In this document: positions 35,283 through 44,675 of the stretch, one piece after another
How positions within the stretch are numbered: the stretch's first letter is position 1
How the letters are laid out: every line of letters begins with the position of its first letter
Origin: Cadophora sp. MPI-SDFR-AT-0126
Lineage: Eukaryota; Ascomycota; Leotiomycetes; Helotiales; Ploettnerulaceae
Direction: 5' to 3'
Assembly: GCA_020747065.1 (NCBI GenBank)
Contig: JAGMVK010000025.1
Span: 620,001 to 684,000 of the forward strand
Length of the DNA stretch: 64,000 nt
Position numbers and translations under genes: made by a program
Notes under the pieces: model-generated
Databases searched by the model: none
Told to the model about the DNA's origin: nothing
What the model saw: only the letters and a program-made list of their open reading frames with translations

Positions 35283-36149
35283 TTGATGACTTGGATGGAT
35301 GGATGAATGAATGTATGAATTATGAGAATGAAATGATGACACGAGTTTGCACAATAACATATGACTACAGGCCTCTCATATGTTCGACTGTGTTTGATAG
35401 TACATGGGATTGCCGAGTGGTCCCTTCTACGTGAGAAGAAGTCCAGGAATAGGTTAGACTCTCAGCACCGGACAATCCTTCTTGATGATAGCCACTCAAT
35501 GTTAACTAGTCATATATACATATGAGTCTTTGATGTCCTGCTCGCAGTCTGAGAAATGGTTGGGACGTTGCGTTCCTGCCCGATTAGACAAATGTACCTT
35601 CATCACGTGGACTCGCGTATCCCGCGCACAGTCCGATTTACTTCATTTCCCGTTCCCGTCCCCTCCAACTTTCCTTCTCATCCCGCTTCCAGAGACCTAG
35701 AATCTCCATTTCTGCCTTTCATTCTTTCGGACAGTCGGCTTTCTATCATCAGATAGATATATATTCTGTGCTCGTTGTCATCAACGACACTCCACGGGAG
35801 TTAGCTCTCCTTGTGGTCGTTTGGAGGGGGTTTGGTGTGGTGGTTTCGTGCTCGTTGTCATCAACGACACGGCTACAGGAGTTAACTCTCCTTGTAGTTT
35901 ATCAGTGTTTCCGGGTGTGTTCGTGCTTGTTGTTATCAACAACACGGCTGCAGGAGTTAACTCTCCTTGTAGTTTCTCAGTGTGTTTTGTGCTCGTTGTT
36001 ATCAATGACACACCACAGAAGTTAACTCTTCTCGTGGTTCTTATCCTAGACGGGGCTTTCGAACCCCATTATTTCTACACGTCTTCATTGACTGTGTGAT
36101 ATCCTGGAAGTATTTCAGAGAGGTCTCAATTCGACTTCAGTACTTTCAA
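35283..36149. other. Intergenic with structured tandem repeat
   Basis: Between the CxxC protein and the next plus-strand gene. It holds the hairpin array (35768-36041, listed separately), which would lie in the 5' leader or promoter of the downstream gene. A further short inverted repeat, GGGGCTTTCGAACCCC, is at 36052-36067. Confidence 0.6.
35768..36041. repeat. Four-copy tandem array of double hairpins with compensatory changes
   Basis: Copies begin with GTGCT at 35768, 35848, 35923 and 35989 (periods 80, 75 and 66 nt; conserved core about 52 nt). Each core has two inverted repeats. Hairpin 1 is GTG-C-TCGTTG, a 4-nt loop, CAACGA-CAC. Hairpin 2 is (C)(C/T)AC-AGGAG, a short TTAACT-like loop, CTCCT-N-GT(G/A)G. 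Stem changes are paired. In copy 3, TCGTTG/CAACGA becomes TTGTTG/CAACAA. In hairpin 2 the second pair is C-G in copies 1 and 4 but T-A in copies 2 and 3. In copy 4, GGAG/CTCC becomes GAAG/CTTC. Other changes leave G-T wobbles. Spacers diverge freely. The array ends about 110 nt before the next ATG. Both strands are open in some frames, so a repeat peptide cannot be excluded. Confidence 0.85.
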
Positions 36150-38915
36150 ATGGCTGAATTCAGACTCCGCTTTACCTGCAAGGGTGACCGTCGCGTCAAG
36201 AAGGATGTCACCGGAGACGAAATCGTCCAACTTCGAAGTATCGAGGACAAGTACTACTACCCTCAAGAAGATTGTCTGGTCTTCGGCGTTATCTGGTGGG
36301 AAAGAGAAGAATCCCAAGATTGCATACGACCAGTCAAGGTAAGCCAATTGAAGAAAGACTACCCCCTTCAGGTACAAGAGTGGGAGGATACCTTTGGCAA
36401 CAACTGGGAATCGGCGAACTTGATTGAGGAGAAGGTGTGGATTCCAGATTTCAATGACCCCAGTGAGAATTTGCCGAGATCAAAGGAAAGGGGCGCAACC
36501 AGCACTGTTCGGGCAACCTCGGCGAAACGGCAGTATCAGGATACCCCTAATAAGGCTAGACAGGATCCAACGAAAAAGCTGAGGACAGCGAGAGATGCCT
36601 CTGATGATCAGGAAGAGGAAGAGGCAGATGTCTCTGAAAATGATCAGGACAAGGATTCTGACGATGTAGGTCTCGTGAAAAAGCCAAGAGATATCGTCGA
36701 TCTTCCATCCGATGACTCTCCAGAGAGACTCCCACTCTCGCGAGGACTAAAGACTTTCCTATTTCAGCTCAGCAAACGCCAGAGTCCAGGTAAGAACAAA
36801 TTCCAGCGACTGGTGAAGAGCAGCGCTCCAGATCGGGCCAGGCAACCCGCGCGAACATCGACCAAGTCGCGAACTGGAGCGTCAACATCAAAACAGCTTG
36901 CCCCTGAAGACACTGATGAATCAGAGGAAGAAGAAAGCACCGAGCAAAGCTCTGAGGATCAGGTTCTACCTAAGTTGAAGGGACAAGCATCGGCGAATCC
37001 ATTCGTAACGTCTGGTTACGTTGGGCCATCCGGCCACAACAAGTCGCCACCAAGAAGGATGACAGCCCCCAAGTTCGCAGCTCCACGAGGCCTGGGATCT
37101 CCGGTCTCTAAGAGAGGAAATATCAGTGGGCATCAAATGATTCTTACCAGTCGTCCAGCTCCTGGATCTTCTCCTACCAAAACTCCGCAGAGCGTTCACT
37201 TCCAAATCGATGAGGAGAGCGACGAGGAGGATTCCAGCAAGGCACCAAGTCCAGATGACACTCCCAGGAGATACGGGATGCCGGGACGTGACACTCAGAT
37301 TTCGGATGACGAGAATGACACTCGTGATCAGGAGAGTGACATCGGCATACCACAGAGCCCAGAAAAAAATGACGAACAACAGCTCTGCCGGCATCCGGGA
37401 GATGGATCGGAGGACGGTGACCAGCCGCCACGATCCCAGCAAGTTTCGCCAATGGCGAACAGAAGTAACCTACATGGACACCCAAGCCAACAGACAGGAC
37501 AAGATCTGCTGGAAGACGAAAATGCGCAACCCCGCAGTCAATTGGAATCTCCTGCACGAGGGCCTTCTTTTTTTAGTGACTTTCAAGAAGGAGCTGAAAT
37601 AGCCTTTGCTGAATCCCAGTTCGAACAAGAAGGACTCGGCCTTGACGAAGAGCCTCCAGTGCAGCCTACTCAAATCCGTGCAGATGGGGAGGATTCAGTA
37701 TACAACAGATACTCAGAACTTCTCATTCACGCCCTGGATCAAGGCGTTGACAGTCTGATTATGATGGCAATGGATATGACGGGGATGCCGTGTGACGGAT
37801 GGGTGGCCAAACGAAAGTCGAGTAAAGTGTGCCAATATAGAGATCTCCTTCATTCGCTGTGGCTCATGGTCATTAGTTGGGACCCTTTGGTCTTGAAACA
37901 TGTCGTACATGGGAATTTGCCAGAGGAGGAGAATCGGAACCCGGAGCTCAAGAAAGCCTTGAGGGCTATGAATGAGAACCTCCCGAAGACCAAGGCATGC
38001 CCGTCAACATATGCTAATTACCTCGTCGACAAAGAAGGAGTTGCTACCACTGTAGACGGCCTCAAAATGATCCTGGACATCAGCGAATTGTACCTTGGCG
38101 GACTCGCCAAGCCAGACGACGACTCCGGATCTCATGAAGTTGCTGCCAAGGTGGATTCGGCGTTACCTTCGAAGACTTGGGGTCCTCGATCGGCAAAGGA
38201 AGGGAAACGTCGATACATTGAATCCGATACACAGGCCGCGAAGTGCATGGAATGGATAGAGAATTCCAGAGAGAGACTTCGAGGGCTGCCAGATGATGAG
38301 CCTCTCGCGAGACCTCTGTGCGAGGTCGGGTTTGCAAAGACGCCACATGAACGACTTGCCCAGCACGCTGCTCATACCAGCTCCAACTACCTCATGAACC
38401 TGGCCGAAGCCATCTGCATGGCTCATGACCGTCTCTCGAAGTACCGAATCAAACAATACGTGGTCCACCATCTCGCCCATCACACACACGCCATGTACGA
38501 CGAGATTCTGGCTAGTCGCTTCGCCTTGGTTTACACAAATCAAGGCGGCGGTTTCAGTCACTATCCAGCAGGAATCAGTCACAAAGGGGCCGAGCACACG
38601 GAGAAGGAACATTACAATGCTCAACAGCAGCTGATGGCGCGTGATCCGAACTTCAGCAAGCGGATATCAGAACAGATAGACAAAATGAGGACCATAGCAA
38701 AGTTCTATAAGGAGTTCGTCGATGTCTCCAACCAGCATGTGGAGAGCATCAAGAGAATCGCTCTCGCAGCGAAAGCATTGGATGAGAAGTGTGACGAAGT
38801 TCTGGAGCAGCAGGACAAGGAAAGACGGGCTTGGGCGGCATTGACGGACCCGATATATGACTTTATGGACTTTGCAGATGAGTTGGAGAAGGACATGGAG
38901 GATGAGGATGTCTGA
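36150..38915 (+). CDS. Large acidic protein, unknown function
   Basis: Not recognised. Single exon, 921 residues, starting at the ATG in CAAATGGC (MAEFRLRF); an in-frame ATG 18 codons upstream is possible. The first 110 residues look folded (CKGDRRVKKD, DCLVFGVIWWEREES, VQEWEDTFGNNWES). A long disordered middle follows, with alternating acidic and Ser/Pro/Arg stretches (about 130-520). The C-terminal 400 residues are helical and hydrophobic enough to be folded (DSLIMMAMDMTGMPCDGW, HSLWLMVISWDPLVLKH, YVVHHLAHHTHAMYDEIL) and end in a charged coiled-coil-like segment and acidic tail (ELEKDMEDEDV). The layout suggests a nuclear or chromatin protein, but that is inference only. The structured repeat array lies directly upstream. 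Confidence 0.75.
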   Translation: MAEFRLRFTCKGDRRVKKDVTGDEIVQLRSIEDKYYYPQEDCLVFGVIWWEREESQDCIRPVKVSQLKKDYPLQVQEWEDTFGNNWESANLIEEKVWIPDFNDPSENLPRSKERGATSTVRATSAKRQYQDTPNKARQDPTKKLRTARDASDDQEEEEADVSENDQDKDSDDVGLVKKPRDIVDLPSDDSPERLPLSRGLKTFLFQLSKRQSPGKNKFQRLVKSSAPDRARQPARTSTKSRTGASTSKQLAPEDTDESEEEESTEQSSEDQVLPKLKGQASANPFVTSGYVGPSGHNKSPPRRMTAPKFAAPRGLGSPVSKRGNISGHQMILTSRPAPGSSPTKTPQSVHFQIDEESDEEDSSKAPSPDDTPRRYGMPGRDTQISDDENDTRDQESDIGIPQSPEKNDEQQLCRHPGDGSEDGDQPPRSQQVSPMANRSNLHGHPSQQTGQDLLEDENAQPRSQLESPARGPSFFSDFQEGAEIAFAESQFEQEGLGLDEEPPVQPTQIRADGEDSVYNRYSELLIHALDQGVDSLIMMAMDMTGMPCDGWVAKRKSSKVCQYRDLLHSLWLMVISWDPLVLKHVVHGNLPEEENRNPELKKALRAMNENLPKTKACPSTYANYLVDKEGVATTVDGLKMILDISELYLGGLAKPDDDSGSHEVAAKVDSALPSKTWGPRSAKEGKRRYIESDTQAAKCMEWIENSRERLRGLPDDEPLARPLCEVGFAKTPHERLAQHAAHTSSNYLMNLAEAICMAHDRLSKYRIKQYVVHHLAHHTHAMYDEILASRFALVYTNQGGGFSHYPAGISHKGAEHTEKEHYNAQQQLMARDPNFSKRISEQIDKMRTIAKFYKEFVDVSNQHVESIKRIALAAKALDEKCDEVLEQQDKERRAWAALTDPIYDFMDFADELEKDMEDEDV

Positions 38916-39535
38916 AGAATGAAGACATGAATTCTCTACTGCTGTCATGCGATATGTTTTTCTTGTAACTGACTAGAAACACTGAGCTAATCTACGAACA
39001 AATGCCTTGATATACCACAGAATAGCCCAAGCCAATCTCCCTGGAACCTTTCTTACATAGAATCGATTACTTTTCCATGCAAAGTGTCTACTCCCCTTGT
39101 GACTTCTGTCACCCTCCAGTGCCCTGATATAACTGCATCTAACACCTTTCAAGACGCGTATTTAATACGAGCCCGTAACATTTTATGAGAATGTACACAG
39201 AGATCGAGGTCACAAACAACTCTTCATTGCTAACTACGTGGGGTTCAACTTCGTGAGTATTCATTTTCTATCAGCGTTCTCTAAAGTTTGAGGACAATCC
39301 ATAGTCGTCATGAATGATCGAAAGGGAAAACCAAGCATGCCACCAAGATCACCAATCAATCTGGGTTCCAAGCCGTCATGACATTATGTACCACAAGCCC
39401 CCCGGGTCCAAAGACTCTCCAGAGCCACATGGGACGGAAAATGAATAGATAACTTCCAATGAACCTGATCCATTATCTTCGACGGCGATGGGGATCCTAT
39501 TTAAGTAAGTATTTGCACCTAGAGCATTGGAAAGT
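38916..39535. other. Intergenic between convergent genes
   Basis: Terminal flanks of two convergent genes. Nothing recognised. Confidence 0.5.
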
Positions 39536-41131
39536 TTAATCTACCTCATTATAACACTCCTTCGCATCCTTTAGGATGCCAAAGCCGCGATCTCGACGAC
39601 TTTGTGGTTCAGAAACTCGCGAGTTTGGAATCTCTCGTTGGTATCCTCCGGGCCGATATTCTTCTCGATCGTGCATCAGACTGTCCTGAAGCCACTGGGA
39701 TGTCCGCTTAGTACCATCATCCTCAATAAGTTGACCAGCATCCTCTCGGCGGAGCACAGGAGGGTATCGTCTATCAACTCTATAGACATTGGTCTCTCTT
39801 CTACCTCTATCTCCACGATTATACCCGCCTATCCGAACGCAAGGCTGAAAGCCAGAATGTTGTTGGTCTTGGTCATTGTAAGCGGAACCATCGGTGCGTT
39901 CTTGTCCACTCTCCCCGCGAGTGTGACCTCCTCTGCCCTGATGTTGGTCATAGTTGCTGGTTCCGACATAGTCAGATCTTCCACCCTGACGAGACCATTC
40001 ATGTTCCTGCTGACCTTCGTGATCATCTCGACCAGAAGCAGCATATCCCCAGTCTTGTTGATTTTCCCCATAACCCGCATTGTACGCACCACCTCTCCAC
40101 TCCCTATGTGTACCATCTTTCGTTGGTGACATCGATCTTCCGCGTCTGTGTGAACCTACACCCATATTCAAATCACCATCCGCATTCTCAGCATATCTCC
40201 CATCTCTTTCGCCATTATGACACCGATAACTCTTTGTAGTCTCCCCATACACATGATCCTCCCCAACGTGACTCTCAGTCCACTCCGTAGTTTTTGTATC
40301 TCTGTCTCTATTGTATTCTCTACTCAAGAGATTCACTTTCCGGTCTTTACGCTCTTGGGACTTTCGTTTCCGATTCTCCATGAACTTCTTCGCCTCCTCC
40401 GCTCTTCGCTCGATTGCTCTGAGAATTCTTTCTTTCTGATCATCTGATCTATTTTTCTCTCTAACATGTCTTCCTCTCAGTTCAGCACCAATGTCCGTCA
40501 TTCGGTGATTCCGGTTTTGGATAGAGTAGGAGGAGACGTAGGAGTCTTTTCGTCTGGGTTCATGAGAGCTATTCTGGCCGTTGCGGGGTGCGGGATCGAT
40601 GCCTGGGAAAGGATCTTGTTCTCCGTCTGGGAAAAAGGTTAGCAGATGTGTGGGAGGAGATGGAAAAGTCCGGATCGTGAACGTGCTATTGTGTCTTTTG
40701 CGACTTTGGGACTTTTGAGCTCGGGATGAGCAAGTAGATTAGGAACGGCTGCCGCGTCTTGCGCACAAATGATAGGAAAGAGAGCACGAAAACATACAAT
40801 AATAAGCCCAAATGTTCCATTCTGCACGATACGTCTTCACTTCATTGAAGATGTCTTCTGGTGCTCCGCCCGATCTGTAAGCCTCCTCGTCGTCATCCGG
40901 TCCCAACTCAGCTTGCATGAACGCTGCGCAGACATCGTCGAAAGTCTCACGAGTGGTAATCGCATGGCGGGGTCGAGGTGCGTCTGGATCTTGAAGGCGG
41001 AGCCAGATTCTCTCCTGTGAAAAGAAAAAGGTCAGCTTGTAGATTTACCGAGCGTTCAAGGAGGGAGGTATCGGCATGTGGTACGAAGGAATGGAAGAAA
41101 AGAGGCTTACCACTTGACGTTCGTATTGCAT
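39536..41131 (-). CDS. Charged, low-complexity protein, unknown function
   Basis: Not recognised. Three exons, 41111-41131, 40798-41014 and 39536-40626, with introns of 96 and 171 nt, give 442 residues; all joins keep the frame. The first exon codes for only seven residues (MQYERQV). Exon 2 has the best folded-looking part (ERIWLRLQDPDAPRPRH, FDDVCAAFMQAELG, TYRAEWNIWAYYYGEQDP). The remainder is polar and very rich in Arg, Asp, Glu, Gly, Gln and Tyr. It includes a helical stretch (ERILRAIERRAEEAKKFMENRKRK) and Gly/Gln/Tyr segments resembling intrinsically disordered RNA-associated proteins. The tiny first exon is supported by GTAAGC and by the acceptor TTTTCACAG. Confidence 0.7.
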
Positions 41132-41580
41132 TTTTGCGATGAAATGGTGTGCTTTGGGTTGATGGTCTGTAGTATGCAATTGTAGATATTGATGATGCTG
41201 AGGCGATCGCGATATTTAAGTTGAGGTTCAGAATGACGTTGGCGCGGTGAAGGAGAAGTAAACAACTCGCTTGTTAGGCAGGTCGCACTACTGACACTCC
41301 TGACGAACAAAGACAACCCAGAGTAACAAAAAAGTAAACCCCAAACACAGGATTGCGAAGAGCTACTATTTAAATTCATAACCTGCGACGGAGCCAGAAG
41401 GTACCAGAAGTCTCTCTTCACAACTTATATGGGCTTTCGCGACTCTTGGCGGCTTCAACATTCCGAAAACCCGGGAGCTGGACAACGAGCTTATCTCAAT
41501 GTTTGAATTATTCACAGCGCTTGTGTACCAGGCCAATGTTCATTTGGAATACTAGACCGAATTTTTTACTCCAGCCACCA
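41132..41580. other. Intergenic, nothing recognised
   Basis: Upstream region of the preceding minus-strand gene and 3' flank of the DUF4360 gene. No repeats or ORFs of note. Confidence 0.5.
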
Positions 41581-42295
41581 CTACTCAGCACATGTCTTCC
41601 ACACCAGCGAAACATCCCACAGCCCGGAATCATACAATGTCCCTGACCCCGTTGAATTGCTCGCCCGCGTAATCCTCACCTGGTTATTGATATTCAACAA
41701 TGCCGTCGACCCACATGGCGACCATATCATTTCATCTGGAACCGAATCCTCAACTGCATACGCGGCGTTGTACGGCCCAGTAAAGTCCATCTGTGTAGAA
41801 CTCTGCTGTTCGTCTGTTTTGCTTCGGTTAGGACGCACTTGGCAGAGGAATTGAAGAGACACTCACACCCAGAGAAGTAATATATGCTTTTGTGGACTGC
41901 AGTCACGCCGCTATCCAATTTCGCGTACCCAGAATATGTGTTCCCAGCCACGGCATATTGATAGCCCACTGGGTAGTCGAGCTTGAGGTTGATTTGGCAG
42001 TTCTTCCGACTGTCAACTATGGGAGCGCCGTCTCCGATCGACGCCGCATATCCTCCAAAGGCCATGACGTATCTTGGAAATCCCGTGTAAGCGGTCATAC
42101 TGAAATGTGACGAGTTGTTGTTGCTACTTACCTGGTCGAGTTGATCGGCACGGAGAATCTCATCGATCCCTGAGGACATCCACTTCCTCCATATGTGATG
42201 CCCTCCAACTTCGGGGACGTGAAGTTGCTTTCCTGCGCCAATGCAGAGCTGAGAACGACCATTGAAGCCAACATGATCTCTGTGAGAGTGAACAT
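41581..42295 (-). CDS. Secreted DUF4360-family protein
   Basis: Three exons, 42132-42295, 41867-42072 and 41581-41813, give 200 residues. The N terminus is a signal peptide (MFTLTEIMLASMVVLSSALA, cut before QESN). Family marks: GGSGCPQGS, YAASIGDGAP, DSRKNCQINLKLDYP, YSGYAKLDSGV, YYFSG, and a C-terminal CGSTALLNINNQVRI with a final WKTCAE. DUF4360 proteins are small secreted proteins of fungi and bacteria without an established activity; the cysteines probably form disulphides. The first intron is taken as 59 nt with acceptor CCAAG. An alternative acceptor (TTTCAG) would make a 32-nt intron and also keep the frame, but is unlikely on length and aligns less well. Confidence 0.85.
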
Positions 42296-42771
42296 TTTCG
42301 AGTCTGGAAGTTGAGAACTGTGGAATGCTCAAACTCAAGCCATCACACCCTGGGAATCGCATCACTTATACTTACCCCTCACATCCACGATCAGATGAGC
42401 ATCAATCAAGCTCACAAACAACCACGTTGTTTAATTAACTTTCACCAATCTCCGATTCCAGGATGGGTGCGATATCTACCTCCAAACCAGGAATGTGTTC
42501 CATCAACCATTAGCCTAAGTCCGATCTCGTTTATACAGATTAAATCGATGCAGGGTCTTGGAGGTATTTCTAGAAACATGACCACCTTTGGAAGTCTTCT
42601 TCTCGTCCCGTTTCTTGGGTCCGGAAGCTGGTTTGCGAGGGGCATAAGTACCTTGATTACGAGAGAGGGGGTAAGTCATGTGATCTGGACTGAATTGGAT
42701 TTCGGACTGGCTTCATTCCGTGACTCGCCATCGCTCGCTGTCATGCTACATCAATCATGGGTATCGTCATT
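42296..42771. other. Intergenic, nothing recognised
   Basis: Upstream of the DUF4360 gene and downstream of the gasdermin-like gene. No distinct signal was seen. Confidence 0.5.
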
Positions 42772-43677
42772 TCACTCATCATCTTCAAGCAGCACACAAC
42801 GCACTTCTTCTCCATCCTCATCCACAGCTGATGTCGTGTCAGCATCCCATGCATCCCCATCAACATCACCATTTCCTAAACCAACCAGTTCTGCTTCCTC
42901 TTCTTGATCCACCTTCATCTCCTCCAAACCTAACTCAGCTCCAACCTCTACTTTCGAGTCATCCACCTCCGTCCCATCTTTCTTCCTCGGACCAGCTCCC
43001 ATCAGGTCACCCTTCCGATACTCCCTCTGATCCTCAACAGTCTTCCTCCGATACCTGATTTCCCTCAACCGATACGCAAACACGAAATCACTCGTATGCT
43101 TCTCCTCTAGCGACTGACCCACTTCCCTCGAGACCTCAAAATCCGGACCAACTTTGATAGGAACACCGAACGGCGTCATGTCAACCCCAAAATTCAGATT
43201 CCCTCCTCGAGCACGAATCTTGGAGATCGCAACGTCAGCCCCACGAGCTATTTTGATTCCAGTAATCATGTAGAGATTATCCCGGAATCGACTGTCTTTC
43301 AGGCACTGCTGAACATCTGGTTCCTTGAAAATGGCCTGGATTTCCGAAAGTGATGGAGAGATGGTTTTGGTGATGAGCTCGGAGAATTTGTACGTCGATT
43401 GCTCGGTATTGTCCCAGTTTCCACTAATTTCAGCACCGATTCCCATTCCACCAAGGAACTCTACCCAAACTCCTGTTTTGCCATTCTTGCCCTTACTAAG
43501 CTGTCGAGAAGAGTCCACGAGGCGTGTCACGTCGACCTCCAGGGCTGAGAGAAGTGGCGATTTCTTTCCATTGATCGAAAGTTCTGGTGAGCGAGGTGAC
43601 TTGATAATGCTTCCTAGGAATATTGGACCACTAGGAAGTGTGTCCCGAGTCGGGACGAGAAAGTATGTTTTTGACAT
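42772..43677 (-). CDS. Probable fungal gasdermin-like pore-forming protein (HET-Q1/RCD-1 type)
   Basis: Single exon, 301 residues, from the ATG at 43675-43677 (A at -3). Seen: an N-terminal strand with FLVPTRD...GPIFLGSIIKSP, a Gly-rich GGMGIGAEISGNW (76-88), a helical FKEPDVQQCL, the strand DNLYMITGIKIARGADVAI (133-151), then SDFVFAYRLREIRY (196-209). This order matches, as remembered, the fungal gasdermin-like family (RCD-1 of Neurospora, HET-Q1 of Podospora), whose N-terminal domain makes membrane pores and kills the cell. After about residue 215 comes a 70-85-residue charged, acidic tail ending LLEDDE. HET-Q1-type proteins have such a tail, removed by a partner protease. No transmembrane segment or signal peptide is seen. 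The supporting context is a subtilisin gene 1 kb away. A different beta-rich fungal family remains possible. Confidence 0.6.
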   Translation of the reverse strand: MSKTYFLVPTRDTLPSGPIFLGSIIKSPRSPELSINGKKSPLLSALEVDVTRLVDSSRQLSKGKNGKTGVWVEFLGGMGIGAEISGNWDNTEQSTYKFSELITKTISPSLSEIQAIFKEPDVQQCLKDSRFRDNLYMITGIKIARGADVAISKIRARGGNLNFGVDMTPFGVPIKVGPDFEVSREVGQSLEEKHTSDFVFAYRLREIRYRRKTVEDQREYRKGDLMGAGPRKKDGTEVDDSKVEVGAELGLEEMKVDQEEEAELVGLGNGDVDGDAWDADTTSAVDEDGEEVRCVLLEDDE

Positions 43678-43762
43678 TTGACGATTTGGCGACTTCTGGG
43701 TTCGAGATATCCTCTTTCCGCTCTGTTGTGCATGCGCTTCGTCGATACAGCTGGTCGATTTT

Positions 43763-44410
43763 TCACGAATGATCCGAGCTCTTCGAACTTTCCGAAGATT
43801 CTGAATATTCAACAGGTGGCCTTTCTCTCTTCCTCGTCGGCCTGATAAGCACAAATCGGTGAGAAGTTTCCGTCTTCTCAACAACTACCTTCGTAGCAGT
43901 ATACTCGGTCGTCTCATTCACAACAGCCAACCGTACTGGAGCAACATTCGGATTTGCGATATAAACCTCATCAATTGATCCTCTTCTTCGAGGAACCCAA
44001 TTAGCTCGACTTGTTCGAACAAAAGCCCAGACCAAGAATAACAGGAGTAGGAATCCAAATATCGATCCAACGACTGCGCCAATGACGGTCCCTCTACTCG
44101 GTGAGGAGCTTGCAGTCGGGGATGGAGTGGGGACGGGACTGTCTCCAAGAGGAATCGTGCTTGTATATGTCGGGCCTGTTAAAGTGACCCAGTGGCTTGT
44201 TGGCGTTGCGTCTGCTCGAGCAGTGATTTGGAAATTTGACATTCCTTCCCTTGGGTTCGTCTTTTCAGAACCCCGAACAATGATGGGGTCAAGATGGCGG
44301 TGTAGCCACTATTTGTACGATCATGCGGGGTCCTGTGGGTTGGCAGAGTTACCGGCGCTTACATGTTGCACAGATGTGTAGAAGGTATGATCTGTCCAAC
44401 CTCGATCCAT
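43763..44410 (-). CDS. Single-pass membrane protein with Ser/Thr/Pro ectodomain
   Basis: Two exons, 44363-44410 and 43763-44260 (102-nt intron, GTAAGC...GAAAAG), give 181 residues. Seen: a polar Thr/Ser/Pro-rich N-terminal part (SHWVTLTGPTYTSTIP, then SPVPTPSPTASSSP), one strong transmembrane helix (VIGAVVGSIFGFLLLLFLVW), a basic stop-transfer (RTSRANWVPRRRGS), and a cytosolic tail ending in a Ser/Glu/Lys run. The layout is like Mid2/Wsc-type fungal sensors, but no signal peptide or WSC domain is visible, so the ectodomain exon may be mis-assigned or truncated. Its stop is only 85 nt upstream of the gasdermin-like start on the same strand, unusually tight for this genome. Its 5' end faces the protease gene across 265 nt. 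Confidence 0.55.
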
Positions 44411-44675
44411 TGAATCGATTGTGCGAAAGAGGTACTCAATGCTGCTATTTTCCTATTATCTTATATATGTTCCGGCGAGTACTACTTTAGTAATGAGTAA
44501 ACAATCGAAACTGAATTGTTAATTGTGCGGCCGGATATCTTCACGGCCAAGAACGACCCCTCCATGCGGCACGGCCAGCCCCGCCCGTGTCCACTAGGCT
44601 GAACCAAAATCTCACCAGCTGCAATCAGTCAAACCCAAGATTGCGGCTGAATAACTTCATTTCTTCACACATGTG
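44411..44675. promoter_or_regulatory. Divergent promoter between membrane protein and TPR-subtilisin genes
   Basis: 265 nt between two divergent starts. It contains TTATATAT near 44460 and an otherwise mixed composition. The arrangement would allow shared control of the membrane protein (with the gasdermin-like gene behind it) and the protease. Inference from layout only. Confidence 0.4.

Noticed and set aside
36052..36067. GGGGCTTTCGAACCCC, resembling a tRNA T-arm
   Set aside because: It is a simple inverted repeat; no A-box, anticodon arm or acceptor stem around it.
35768..36099. Repeat peptides in both strands of the hairpin array (for example QGELTP units on minus)
   Set aside because: Open frames follow from the short repeat period; stem-paired changes explain the conservation better than coding.
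42100..42131. 32-nt intron alternative in the DUF4360 gene
   Set aside because: Shorter than other introns here; the 59-nt alternative also keeps the frame and gives a better family fit.
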